Source: Pseudofabraea citricarpa
Taxonomy: Eukaryota; Ascomycota; Leotiomycetes; Helotiales; Dermateaceae
Reading direction: 5' to 3'
NCBI GenBank assembly: GCA_029641185.1
Contig: JAPWGK010000016.1
Span: 310,001 to 374,000 of the forward strand
Length of the DNA: 64,000 bases
The translations under genes and the position numbers were made by a program. Under the pieces are notes generated by a model. It searched no databases and was not told where the DNA came from. It saw only the letters and a program-made list of their open reading frames with translations. This document shows positions 34,714-46,836 of this stretch, piece by piece. How positions within the stretch are numbered: position 1 is the stretch's first letter; the number at the start of each line of letters is the position of its first letter.

Positions 34714-37700
34714 ATGTCTGAAGGCGAAGACGACTATCGTGGTGGGGACAAAGCGGGCTCTGAGCTATCATGGAGCGAACATGAAGATGGCAAGATCTCT
34801 ATGCTCCCTGAAGCAGCTCTTACTTCCGCAAACGAGACACCTGCTATCGCAACCCCTTCTGACGAACAAGATGGAATGCTCCCCAGAGACATACAACGAA
34901 AGACGGCGTATTATGATTATGCTGCGGAGAAGCAACTGAGCCAAGCAGACGCGAAGCTATTTTATCAGCGTAGTCAGCTGGAGGCCCAGGCTACCGGCGG
35001 TAGTAATTGGGGAAACTCGCAGAATGGCGAGAGCGGAAGCCCTGTCTTGATGCCTAGGAGTTTCTCGAGCGTCTTCGATGCGGAACATGCTGGTATTACG
35101 AGGACAGGAAGCGTAAACTCGATGAAGAGCGCTCCAGGCAAATATAGAACGACACACCCTGTTGGACTTGCTGATCTGGGGAAGGCACCTGAGTCTGCAG
35201 TTGTACAAGAGCCGCAGTCCTTCTATGCCAGCCCAACGACTCTTCACCGTGCCGATACTTTGATCCAAGCAGATCTGGCCGCAAGAGACCATGCACATCA
35301 TCCAGCTATCCCACATGAGCCCAAGCCTTTCTTGCAAGCCGAAGGACTTCATGGTGCTGGTGCAGGTGTTGGCCTTGGTTCTGGTATTGGTGGATTTGTA
35401 GACAATGAAGCTCACATCACATCTGAGTTGAGTGAGATATATACCAACATCCAGAAGATACTTGATATACGTCACAAATACATGCGTCTATCGTTGCAGG
35501 AAGACGGAAATAACCCGAAGGATGAGCCCAATTGGAACATCTATCCACCACCTCCTCAGCCTGCCTGGGACGAAGGTAGAGATAGAGCTGGCACCACCAA
35601 CGGGATGAACAGCATCAACAACAGCATGACGAATAGCTTGGTTCTACCTTCTGAGAGACCAAGCACTAGGGGAAATGATACCGTAAAACCTGGTGGCTCC
35701 CCATCTGGCTTTAGCCAAAGGGAGACTCCTCAGACTCCGAAGCCACCACACCGCCAGCGAAAGCCGGGACAGGATATTGGTTCTGACTTTGTGCTTGAAG
35801 ATCTCCTACCTCATGCTGATGCATGCGATACTCGCACTACTTTCCGCATGGACGAGAACAGTGTTTATCAGGTATACGAGAACTCTGAAGCACATGCCGT
35901 TGGCACGCCAGTCATCAGTATTCCCACGATTCGAGAGTTTTACATGGATTTGGAAGCTGTCCTCAATGTGTCTTCAGATGGACCCAGCAAGAGTTTTGCG
36001 TTCCGTCGCCTACAGTATCTTGAAGGAAAATTCAATTTATATGTGTTGCTCAACGAGTATCAAGAAATGGCAGACAGCAAGAGAGTGCCCCACAGAGATT
36101 TCTACAATGTTCGAAAAGTGGACACCCACGTTCATCACTCTGCCTGTATGAATCAGAAGCATTTGCTTCGCTTCATCAAGAGTAAGATGAAGAAATGTCC
36201 AGATGAGGTGGTGATGTTCAGAGATGGCAAGCATCTTACGCTGGAGGAAGTGTTTCAAAGTATTAATTTAACGGCGTACGATCTAAGTATTGATACTCTT
36301 GATATGCACGTAGGTATAATTCAGAAAGTATCTTTACCCACCACTAACTCTGAACAGGCTCACACTGATTCTTTCCATCGATTTGATAAATTCAATCTCA
36401 AGTACAACCCGATTGGAGAATCCCGATTGAGAACTATTTTCCTCAAGACAGACAACTTTATCAATGGTCGATATCTCGCAGAGATTACTAAAGAAGTCAT
36501 TTCGGATCTTGAATCCAGCAAGTATCAAATGGTCGAATGGCGTATCTCTGTTTATGGCAGAACAATTGATGAGTGGGACAAGCTTGCTGCTTGGGTAGTC
36601 GATAACAAGCTCTTCTCCCATAATGTTAGATGGCTGATCCAAGTACCTCGGCTTTTTGATGTCTACAAGTCGAGTGGATTGATGCAGAACTTTGAAGAGG
36701 TCATTGTCAACCTTTTCCAGCCTTTGTTTGAAGTTACCAAGGACCCATCAAGCCATCCAAAGCTTCACATCTTCCTTCAGAGAGTTATCGGCTTCGACAG
36801 TGTCGATGATGAGAGTAAACCTGAACGTAGACTGTTTAGGAAGTTTCCGGTTCCAAAAGTCTGGGACTCAAAGCAGAATCCTCCTTACAGCTACTGGATC
36901 TACTACCTATTTGCCAACATGGCGTCTCTAAACGTCTGGCGTAAGCAGAGAGGATTCAACACTTTCTTGATGAGACCTCATTGTGGTGAGGCTGGTGACA
37001 CGGATCATTTGGCGGCTGCTGTCCTTTGCTGTCACAGTATTAGTCACGGTCTCCTGCTGCGCAAAGTGCCCTTGCTTCAATACATCTTCTATCTTGAGCA
37101 AATTGGAGTTGCCATGTCTCCACTCAGCAACAATGCCCTTTTCCTTGCATACGAGAGAAATCCTTTCTTGCAGTATTTCAAACGGGGCTTGAACGTTTCA
37201 CTATCGACAGACGACCCTCTTCAATTCGCATTTACCAAGGAGCCACTGATCGAGGAGTACTCAGTAGCTGCACAAATTTACAAGCTAAGCGCTGTCGATA
37301 TGTGTGAGCTGGCCAAGAACTCGGTTAAACAGAGTGGCTTTGAGCATAGCATCAAGCAGAGATGGTTGGGCCCTGAATATCACTTGCCTGGCGTGAAAGG
37401 GAATACGATGGCGAAGAGTAATGTACCAAATATCAGAGAGGGCTTCAGACACGAGACACTCTTGCAGGAATTGTCCATGTAAGTCAGTTGTTCAGGGATT
37501 GTCATTAGAGAAAACTAACATAAGCAGGATCGAACGCTATGCAGGAATGGGCCAAACAGTGCCTAGTAGCACAACCACTGCGAAGCCCGAGACTCAATTC
37601 TCAGCTCCACAACCGCCACCATCACCCACTTCTTCAATGAAGACTAATGCTTCGGTCTTCACTGCTACCACCATGGAGTCTACACCGAATGCTCAAGCTT

Positions 37701-38101
37701 ATGCACCCTTCCCTGCGCAAGCAGCTCGGATTCCAGCTTCGCACTCTCAGGTCAATCTCGACTCTCAGCAAGCAACTTCCCCAGTGCCAAACTCCCGCGA
37801 TCACTCCAGTCAGCACACGGTGAACTCGCCTCAGTTGTCAAGCACCAACGTCTCTCGCGAGACATCCTGGCCCGTCGATGGATTTGCAGATCTACACCTG
37901 AGCGGAAGCGAGCCCAGGATCTTTCCGGGCATCGTGAGTCGGACGCAGAGAAGAGAGAGCGGCACCAATCGGAAGAGCAGTCAGAGCGAGATCGACCATG
38001 AGAGGATCAAGGGCAAGGGGGTGGTCAGACCCGTGGGCAACGCGGTCGCCGAGGAGCTGAGTGATGGTGAGATGGAGGAGGCTGGTGGGCTGGATGAGTG
38101 A
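34714..38101 (+). CDS. AMD1: AMP deaminase
   Basis: Exons 34714-36309, 36358-37478 and 37528-38101 give 1096 residues. It converts AMP to IMP in the purine nucleotide cycle and controls adenylate energy charge. A disordered head of about 390 residues precedes the catalytic domain. The zinc site shows [12 protein letters not shown] near residue 470 and the family signature [13 protein letters not shown] near residue 813. A Ser/Pro-rich tail of about 180 residues follows. The first intron (36310-36357) is 48 nt with GTAGGT donor and CTAAC branch, contains no stop and keeps the frame, so it could also be translated as a 16-residue insertion. The spliced form restores the family block [22 protein letters not shown] across the junction. 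The long head and tail are usual for fungal AMP deaminases. Confidence 0.95.
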
Positions 38102-38578
38102 TTGTACGTATTTAAAGTGTTTTCGGACCGAGCTCAACCACGGGTTCGAAGGGATTCTCAGTGAAGTGGCGCGCACGAAATGTTTATTTTATTATCATCA
38201 ACGAGTGAAAGAAAGAATGGACGGATGGATGGATGGGTGGGTATGTGTATCGAGTAAACACGGGGATATAAATAGGGAAGAGATGGTCGGCTGGCGGGAT
38301 GCTGTACCGGCTCTGGGCGGAATCAACCCAAAACAAAATGAACTGAAGACGAAGACGAAGACGAAGACAAAAATGGTTAACGATCATGTTTGGCTGGCTG
38401 GCTGGCTGGTTGGGATTGTGGTTATGATTGTGGTTGAAGAGTAGAGTGAGTAGAGTAGAAATATAGATAGATAGGTACCATGCATGACACATGATATGAT
38501 GTGATATCTGTTACTGCCCTTCTGAATCAATCAACTGCAGTTCTCATCATTCCTTTAACGGTGGGGTCGGCGACGATG

Positions 38579-38601
38579 AGATACCTACCTAGTAGGTATC
38601 T
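38579..38601. repeat. Perfect 10-bp inverted repeat with 3-nt loop
   Basis: AGATACCTAC at 38579-38588 and GTAGGTATCT at 38592-38601 are exact complements separated by CTA. Confidence 0.6.
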
Positions 38602-39173
38602 AGGTTATATCCTGCAGTACGTACTGTACTGCACTGTGCTATGCTGTGCTGTGCTATATCTCATCGGATCGGCATCTCAATATTTGTCTTCCTTCGATGG
38701 GAGGCGGAGAGTGAAGAGTGAAGAGTGAAGGAAGTCAAGTTAGGTAGGTCGGTAAGTAGGGTAGGTGTAGGGTAGGTGGTCGGGAGTCGAGATCCGAAGC
38801 CGGCTTCTTCTCTCTCTGCTCTCTGCTCTGGCCTTTCATCTTTCATGCACGATTGCGTACCTTTACTGTTGCTTTTTTCCTTTCCCGCCCGTTTTGCTTT
38901 CGGCATGGGGCGATGGCGGATCGGACATTTTTTTCTTCTTCTTCTTTCTCTCTTTCTTTTTTGTTGGTCAGGGATCTCGGGAGAGAGAGGTGCAGGTACA
39001 GTCACCCGGCCGAGAACGTGTCTACGGTTGAGGGGTCTTTTTTTTTTTTTTTTTTGGTAGCTTGGTAACTTTGGTTTGGTTTGATTTGAGATGATGGAGG
39101 GATACGTTGTCATCGATTACTCAGTTTTTATTATTTAGTCAGGTCAGTTAGGATGAGGTATACCTTATCCACC

Positions 39174-39207
39174 CCACTCCCACTCCCACTCCCACTCCCT
39201 CCCACTC
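39174..39207. repeat. CCCACT short tandem repeat
   Basis: About five units of the hexamer CCCACT occur in tandem, the last interrupted. Confidence 0.7.
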
Positions 39208-39447
39208 ATAAGCAATGCACCCATGTCAACCGATGTCTATCTAAGCTTGATCTAGATCTCTGATCTCTAAGCAAGCAAGCAAGCAAGCATGGTACCGGTA
39301 CGGTAAAGCAGAGGGCCCTTCCGCCCTCTTAAGAAACTCAGAATCTATATCGAGTACTATCGTCATGATCTTTGCCTGTTCTTGATCAATTCTTCTCGCT
39401 CTCGTCGTTTCCCATCGCCCAGACGAACGAGCACGCAAGACCGATCC

Positions 39448-41147
39448 ATGGCTTTCAGTCATGCCGCCGATGGCGTTGTAGGGACCGCGACCGGATCGAA
39501 AGCGGGCATGGACACGCTCGTCGATGGAGGAGGGGTAATTGACGACGACGACGACGACGACGTGACGCTGGGCGAGGGCGAGCGGGAGAGGAAACTCGTG
39601 CGCAAGATCGATTGGAGATTATGTACCATCGCGGGCATCTTGTGCTCGCTGAACCTGCTCGATTCCGGCATCATCAGTAGTGCGTCTGTGACGAGTATCT
39701 TTGCCGACCTGGGCTTGGGCGTTGGGAATCGCTATGTTTGTGCTTCCTTTCTTCTTGTCTTGAACGCTTGGTTTTTTTTTGTAGCGGGGGGGTTTTTTTT
39801 TTTGAATTTGCAAGAGCGCATGCTGACGTTTGCTTGGCTCTAGTCTGTGGCCATTCTGGTTTATACCGTTGCCAGTGTTGCTTTTCAACTCCCGGCTACT
39901 GTGGCTGTCAGGATCCTGGGCCCGAGAGTTATGTTTTCTGGCATTACGATTGCTTTTGGACTGATCACTATGGTGAGTTTGCTTTTGATTCTTCCGTTCA
40001 TGAGATTTTAAGATATTGATTTGAGATAGTGCACTGCTTTCATCAATACGTGGCAGCAGATGGTGGTGCTGAGACTGCTCTTGGGAATGAGTCAGGCATG
40101 TGTATTTCCGGGCTTGAGCTATCTCATCAGTACCTGGTATACGCGAAAGGAGCAGCAGCTTCGATTTGCCTTCCTCCTCTGTGGTGAGGTGTCTATTGTT
40201 GGACTTGGTGCCTTCTCCAATTTTGGTCTCAACCATCTTGATGGTGTGGCGGGTCTGGCTGGCTGGAGGTGGATGTTTCTTGTGCAGGGACTTGTTGCAA
40301 TGGGTAAGAAATGCTGAAATTTCGTAAATTGAAGTCTGCTGATACGATCATAGTCATCGGGGCTACCGTGTACTGGTGGATTGTGGATTTCCCCGAGAAC
40401 GCACACAACAGCTTCCGCTTCCTCACTCCTGAAGAGCAAGAGCTTGCAGAAGCCCGGATCAGCGACGATCGTGGTGATGTCAAGGCAGAAGAGTTCTCCT
40501 GGGGCAAGTGTCTCATCCACTTCACGGATCCGAAGATCTATGGCTTCTCTGCCCTCTTCTTCCTCTTGAATCTGGTCTCAACCTCCCTGTCGTACTTCTT
40601 GCCTATCATTCTCCAATCGGGCATGGGATTTTCAGAGGACCAGTCGATTCTCCTTTCTGCGCCACCGTATTTCTACGCGGTAGTCCCTGTAGTTCTCTCC
40701 TCCATCATAGGAGATCGCTTCCAGCTGCGTGGGCTTGTTATTGTTTTTAACTGTATCTGCACCATCGTCGGCTTCTGCATGCTCGGATTCGCGTCTCAAG
40801 TCACGGTACGATATGTTGGCACGTACCTAGCTACGGGAGCGTATGTTAGTAATTGGGCAGCCATGAATGCCTACCAAGCCAACAACATCGTCGGGCAGTG
40901 GAAGCGAGCGACGTTCGCCGCGGCCATTACAGCCTGCAACGGACTTGGCGGCATAGCAGGAGCGTTCATCGTCAAGCAGCCCGAAGCCCCACGATACATG
41001 ACGGCCATCTGGATCAGCATCGGCAGTCACATCCTGATCATCGGCATCGTGCTCTGCTTCACCGTCTACTTCTGGTCGGCTAATCAGAAGCAGAAGAAGG
41101 GCGAGAGGCTGCTCGAGCGGACGGTGGATTTCACATATACTTATTGA
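39448..41147 (+). CDS. MFS permease, Dal5/Tna1-like anion:cation symporter family
   Basis: Exons 39448-39735, 39844-39972, 40030-40303 and 40354-41147 give 494 residues. The protein has about 12 membrane helices. Marks of the allantoate/nicotinate/vitamin (ACS) family are KIDWRLCTIAGILCSLNLLD, a LGMSQACVFPGLSYLISTWYTRKEQ block and NIVGQWKRA-TFAAAITACNG toward the C-terminus. Substrates in this family are small organic anions such as allantoate, nicotinate, pantothenate or biotin precursors; the exact one is unknown. The cytoplasmic head carries seven Asp in a row encoded by a GAC repeat (39541-39561). The next gene runs the same way after about 800 bp. Confidence 0.93.
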
Positions 41148-41956
41148 TTATTGGGAGAGCAAAAGTCTGAATCTCTTCTCTCCCGTTCTGGGATGCAGAT
41201 CAGGGTTATTGATAGTTGAAACTCAAAATGATTGATCTTCGTTAAAGCAATGGCGTTCGGCTCTTGAATCCTGTCGTGTGTTGTATTGGATGACGATGTG
41301 ATATAACTATGCTTGGTGGGGTAGACGGGGGGGTTCTGGCTGTGAGAATTGATGTGTTCTGGATGTTGGAGAGAAGGAGTCGGAAGAAGGAGAAGAAGAT
41401 GGCTCTTGTAAGTGTTTTGTGACTGTACTTGTGAATGGAACGATGTTGCTGCGTGACACTCAACTGGCAGTGAAGGCTGCTGACTAAGATGGCAGCCATG
41501 TCGAGTGCCAAGGCCAAAGCCGATGGGCGAACCTCATCCGTCCATCTGGGTTCCCCCAATCTCCAGCAGTCACACATCTTGGAAACCACTCCCCACCACC
41601 ACCACATACGAACGGACGGCCTGCGAGAGCATCCTTACGCCCTCTGCGCATATGACCGAAGAAACCATCATCCAAGCCGTAGTCTTCCTGGTCACGACCT
41701 GCTTGCTCACCATCTTCATCGAGAAGCTGCTCTAGTAGTGGACAACAGCCTCCCCCAGACTCCGGAATCGCGGGCCCTCGTCGAGCTTGCAACCACCGCC
41801 ACCACGCCCCCGAATACTTTTTCCCTGGCCTTGTTCTGATTCCGCATTTGCTGGACCGCCCATTGTTCTGAGACGCAGTGCGAGCATTCTTCGTGCTTCT
41901 CTCTGTCTCGTCGTTTGCTGTTGCTGTAGGGTCGCGAAGCTAGCTAGCTCGTGAAA
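41148..41956. other. Intergenic with a possible small ORF
   Basis: This region lies between the permease and SLA1, with GA-rich sequence at 41370-41400. The only candidate gene is listed separately at 41505-41735. Confidence 0.4.
41505..41735 (+). CDS. Possible tail-anchored micropeptide (76 residues)
   Basis: An intact frame of 76 residues starts at ATG 41505. It has a Pro/Thr/Ser-rich head and ends in MTEETIIQAVVFLVTT followed by CLLTIFIEKLL, a single C-terminal hydrophobic segment of about 18 residues. That shape is seen in small tail-anchored proteins, but no family is recognised. It lies in the SLA1 leader region, with 220 bp before the SLA1 start, so it could instead be an upstream ORF of that mRNA or chance. 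Confidence 0.3.
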   Translation: MPRPKPMGEPHPSIWVPPISSSHTSWKPLPTTTTYERTACESILTPSAHMTEETIIQAVVFLVTTCLLTIFIEKLL

Positions 41957-44900
41957 ATGGGTTTCCTCGGTGTTTACAGGGCCATTTATGATTATGTCCC
42001 CCAGGGCGAATCCGAGCTTTCGATCACCGAGGGAGATATTCTTTATGTTTTGGAGAAGAGCGGAGAGGATGATTGGTGGAGGGCAAAGAAGAAGGCTTCG
42101 GGCGATGATGATGATGAGCCCGTTGGCTTGATCCCCAATAATTATATTGAGGAGGTATGTTTTTAGATTTCCTAATCTCACCCGATTTCAGGATCCATGC
42201 TTCAGAAACTACGCCCTGCCAACCAGCAGATGCGCAGGTCTTTCTTGCTACCAATGGGCTCTCTGCTAACCCTTGATGTAATCACAGGCACATCCTACTC
42301 ACCACGCCCGAGCCCTTTACGATTATACAAGGCAGACCGACGAGGAACTTTCATTTACTGAGGACGCAAAGCTCGAAGTCTTTGATACTTCAGATCCCGA
42401 TTGGATATTGGTTGGCTTGGAAGGCGAGTATGGATTTGCGCCAGCGAACTATATCGAAATCGGGGAGGAAAACACTGGCTCTGCAGCCCCAAGTCCTGCT
42501 CTACCCAAGCGTCCTACTGTTCAGGATGAGCCGGAAGAGCCAGAATCGCCTCCTGCGCAGAATCCAGCGGCAGCTCTGGCTGGCATCATGGGTGGACGAC
42601 AGCCTTCTACGTCTTCGAGTAGAGCGTTACCACCAAGACAACCACAATATACGCCCGAAGCCTCAGACGAAGAGCCACCAACGCCTACTTTACCAGCTCG
42701 CCCAGCCTCGCAAGTTCAGGCCTCAGACAGTTACTCCCCAAGATCCCCAAGATCTCCTGGCCCTCTAGCTTCGCCACCGTACAACAGAGCTAGTCAACGG
42801 AGCATGGACGATCATGTTGTATCCCATGCGCCGGCGGGATTCCACCTTTACAATATTAGTGAAATGGTATCCGTGATGGGTAAACGTAAGAAGATGCCCA
42901 CAACTCTTGGTATCAACAATGCTACAGGAGAAATCATGATTGCACCCGAGAAGGAACGTGATGGACCCGAGCAGAGATGGACGGCAGAGAAAATGACACA
43001 CTACTCGATTGAAGGAAAACATGTCTTCATGGAATTGGTACGGCCAAGCAAAAGCATTGATTTCCATGCAGGAGCCAAGGATACTGCCCAAGAAATCGTC
43101 AGTGCGCTGGGTGAGCTAGCTGGTGCGGTCAGACTCGGGGGTGGACTGCGTGAGGTTTATGATGCTGCCAGCGGTTCTGGTCAAAAGAAGGGGCAAGTTC
43201 TGTACGACTTCATGGCCCAGGGTGATGATGAAGTCACTGTGGCTGTAGGCGACGAGGTCATCGTGTTAGACGACACAAAGAGTGAGGAGTGGTGGCAGGT
43301 TCGCAGGTTGAAGAATGGAAAGGAGGGTGTCGTACCAAGTAGTTATATCGAGGTCACAGGCACTATTCAGGCACCTAGCTCGGCTGGTCTTAATGCTGGA
43401 AAATCAACAGTTGAGCAGAACAGACTTGAGGAGGAGAGATTAGCCAAAGAATCTCTAAGGGCAGCAAGAAGAGAGGAGGAAAGAGGGTCAGAGGTAGGCC
43501 CTGGAATGAGATTGCCCGAAAGGGGTAGCAGTTTATCGGCTCGGGACAATGGTAACAATATTGCCCAGCAGCATAGGAACGGCCGGAACGATGGCGGTTC
43601 TCGAACGAAATCGAGTGAGTTAGGTCCGTGTCTTGAATATTTTTCTTTTACTGATTCGTGTAGAACCCGATCCTTCAAAGGTACGGACGTGGACCGATCG
43701 TTCAGATACATTCAGTGTTGAGGCGCAGTTCCTCGCCTTGAAAGACGGCAAGTTCAACCTCCACAAACTCAATGGCGTTAAGATTGCAGTTCCTATCGTC
43801 AAGATGTCACTAGCCGATCTAGAATACGTTGAGCGGTTGACTGGAGTTTCTCTTGACGAAGACAAGCCTTTGTCTGCTGTCAAGAAACAACGATCACAAG
43901 CAAAGAACGATAGCAGGAGCTCATCTGGTCACACTTCAAATGCCGGTGCTACCATCGAGCGTCCTCAGAAGCCAGAATATGATTGGTTTCAGTTCTTCTT
44001 ATCCTGTGATGTTGCTGTTGGACTTTGCGAAAGATACGCGCAGACCTTTAACAGAGATTCTATGGATGAGAGTGTTCTCCCTGACGTAGATGCTACGGTT
44101 TTAAGAACACTAGGCATTCGTGAAGGGGATATTATCAAGATCATGCGGTTCCTCGACAAGAAGTATGCTCGACAAGGTGTGAAACGTGGAGTCAGCTTTG
44201 GCGGCGAAGAGGTTATTGATGGCGAAGCTTCTGGAGGTCTATTCTCTGGTCCTGGAGGAACTCTAAGAAATAACACCCGTAAGGGTCGACCAGCACCAAC
44301 GGTTCAAACAAATGATACTGTCGATCCAAAGGCATTCTCTCAGGATTCACCCGCTACTTCTAAGCCTGAGGGTGTTGCAACACCGATAGCATCAGCGCCC
44401 ACACCAGCACAGAAGGATCCTGCTAGAGGTGGGTTTGACGACGATGCCTGGGATGTAAAGCCCTCGCGACAACCTCAACCTCAGGAACCTCCCAAGCCAG
44501 CTTCTCAGCCAACGCCTCCACCATCTCAGCAGCCATCCTTGACTGGATCCATGCAAGAGTTATCTTTGTTATCTCAACCTCTGGAACCAGTAAAAGTGCA
44601 ACCTCCACCTCAAATTCAAACCCAGCCGCAGCCCCAACAGCAAGCGGCCCCTCAACAGGCTCCCCAGCCCACTGGAGCCACTCCATCATTCTTTACAGGC
44701 ATTGGAAACCAACAAACTGGTGTTCCACAGCAACAGACAAACAATGCCCAGTTTACGCCTCAGATGAATTTTGCTCAACAGCAGCAGCAAGCCAATATTG
44801 CTCGTCAACGGCCCATGCCTCCTCAATTCAACCAGTCGTCAGGTTCTCTACTACCACCACTTCCACCCTCACGTCCATTGTCTGCTCCCCAGAATCAAAG

Positions 44901-45653
44901 CGCATTTGCACCTCCGCCTTTGCAGCCTCAGATGACGGGTGTTCAGAATTCCAGTGGCTATCAACCACAGGTTGCACCTCCAGGTCAAAGCTTAAATGAT
45001 TTGACCCAACAGAGAATGCAACAGCAGTATACTGCTCAGCAACAAATGCAGCCACAAATGACTGGGTTTGGCGGCCCGCAAATGATGCCTCAGCCTACAG
45101 GCTTCAACCAATTCAATAATGGACAACAACAACAGCCAAATGGATTCCAACCACAACAAACAGGATTCCAGCCTCAGCAGACTGGTTTCATGAATGGCCA
45201 AGGAGCATCTCCATTCGCTGATCCTCGGGCCTCACAATTTTCTCCAATCCAACAACAGCCCACTGGCTTCCAAACCTCTTTCCCGCAACAACAATTCCCA
45301 CAACAGACGGGTGTCAATTCTTTCTTGCCTACCCCTCTACAACCTCAACAAACTGGCGCTCCAATGCAGCCTCAGCAAACAGGTATGAATGGATTTGGTG
45401 GTCAAGGTTTTGGTCAACCACCCCCTCCTGTGCCACCGATGCCTCAGCAACAAACTATGGCTCCTCTACAGCCACAAAAGACAGGTCCACCTCCACCTGT
45501 GCGTTTTGGTATGACTGGCGACACCAAGAAGTTAATGCCGCAAGCCACAGGACGAAGAGCAAATCTGTCACAAGCTAGTAAGTTATAACGTAGTCAAGTT
45601 AATGGTTTTTTAGCTAACAATATTCAGCTCCCCAGAATCCTTTTGGTTTCTAG
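41957..45653 (+). CDS. SLA1: Actin cytoskeleton/endocytosis protein Sla1
   Basis: Exons 41957-42154, 42288-43614, 43664-45577 and 45628-45653 give 1154 residues. Three SH3 domains lie at about 5-66, 70-130 and 368-425, each with ALYDY-like and NYIE ends. The SHD1 domain (about 516-572, with DRSDTFSVEAQFLALKDGK) binds NPF-type sorting signals. A SAM-like SHD2 lies at about 614-680. The C-terminal 400 residues are Gln/Pro-rich with many QPTG and QQTGF units, including LQPQMTG, LQPQQTG and LQPQKTG; LxxQxTG is the phosphorylation motif of Ark1/Prk1 kinases. Sla1 links cargo, clathrin, Pan1/End3 and Las17 in actin-patch endocytosis. The last exon ends PQNPFGF, an NPF motif at the very C-terminus. 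ABP1, a functional partner, is about 31 kb upstream on the same strand. Confidence 0.96.
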
Positions 45654-45861
45654 GTATTGTTAAAAATGGGTTATTCGCGGAGTTGTACATTCTTCACCGA
45701 CTTGCGTCTGTTTCTAATCTTTGTAGAATAAGCATAGCTAAGCATTGAAGCAAGCGGTTCTTCTTTACATAATTTGGCTTCTGTTCTTTTTTTTTCGCGT
45801 TCATTTAGTAGGTTTGTCCTGTGGACTGATAGTGGATAGGCAGAACGGGACATGGGCGAGA

Positions 45862-45881
45862 TGAGATGAGATGAGATGAGA
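45862..45881. repeat. GAGAT microsatellite
   Basis: Four tandem units of GATGA/GAGAT lie just downstream of SLA1. Confidence 0.6.
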
Positions 45882-45904
45882 ATAGTAGATAGGGATGACG
45901 AAGC

Positions 45905-46275
45905 ATGAATGAAAGAGGATTACTAAAGTGATGGTTCCAGGAATCCACGTGAATAGCTAGTCAACTTCAATTGAAGCTAAAGGTGCATCGAGTCTTGGGT
46001 CCTGCATCAGGAACTTGGTCGGTACGTGTCTAGGCAAACGTGGAAATACAACTAACGAAAGCTTATCCAGATATGAAATGCTTCTAGATGCTGAGATACA
46101 CGAGGAACTCAATTGGATATGGCTCCGGGAGAAAGACCTTACTCGTGCAAGGAGGCATGAGCAGGTCAGGATTGCGGATCTCCCTCCAGAGATGGGATGT
46201 GGATTTGTGGATAAGACGAGCGCCGCGGCCAAGAAATTGCCATGTACGATATATGAGCACGCCGCGGGCAAGTAA
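45905..46275 (+). CDS. Possible small three-exon gene, unknown function
   Basis: Exons 45905-45927, 45983-46021 and 46071-46275 would encode 88 residues. The second intron has a strong GTACGT donor, an ACTAAC branch and TATCCAG acceptor and continues the frame into LGRYEMLLDAEIHEELNW, a Glu/Arg/Leu-rich helix, then KTSAAAKKLPCTIYEHAAGK. The first donor is GTGATG, which is weak. The exon 2-3 join is the part I trust; exon 1 is tentative. I recognise no family. It could be a false gene. Confidence 0.35.
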
Positions 46276-46836
46276 GCTATCGACACATTGCGACGCGGGT
46301 AGAGCAAAGCCATACATATCGACCATGTCTTGGTTCATATTGCATAAGCTACGTATTTCTGGTGGGTAGTTGTCCTACTGTGTGCTGTACTCCCTATTTG
46401 ATTTGGATAGGACCGGATTGGATTGGATTGGACGTGCATCCAATCTGCTCTCCTCTCTGGCTACTTATCTCGCCCTCTCCCACTTCGGAAGTCCGTCGAG
46501 CTGTTTCCTGTTGGCGTCTCTTATCTTGATCGCTTTGGACTCTTCTTGGGGCTGGGGATCTGGAGGAGGAGTGTGGATGGACATGCAGATGATAATGGGA
46601 TAGATTGTTGGAGCTGTGGATAGACGGGTGGGGTTGTTTATATAGATTGCTTGCCTCACTGTCTTTTCCTCTTGGTTCTGGGTCCCTGTGTCTTTAGCAT
46701 CTGGCTGCCTCTCTGTCTGTCTATTTGAGCGAGCACTGAGTTGATAGTATAGAGGGTTGAGGATACTTCTTCCGTCTCGCTTGTAGGAGGGATCTCGACT
46801 CGAGAGGATTTACTCGAGTTTCTAATCCTCTTCATC
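46276..46836. other. Intergenic, promoter of the sugar transporter
   Basis: GATTGGATTGGA-like repeats (about 46403-46433) and CT-rich leader sequence are seen. No gene is supported. Confidence 0.4.

Larger units (their letters stand above)
38102..39447. other. Intergenic with several simple repeats
   Basis: Simple repeats seen are GAAGAC (38346-38369), GGCT (38391-38410), GAGTGAA (about 38710-38728), CCCACT (39174-39207) and AAGC (39268-39289), plus a perfect hairpin at 38579-38601. No gene is supported. Confidence 0.5.

Noticed and set aside
45957..46313. 118-residue minus-strand frame
   Set aside because: Antisense shadow of the candidate small gene and without domain.
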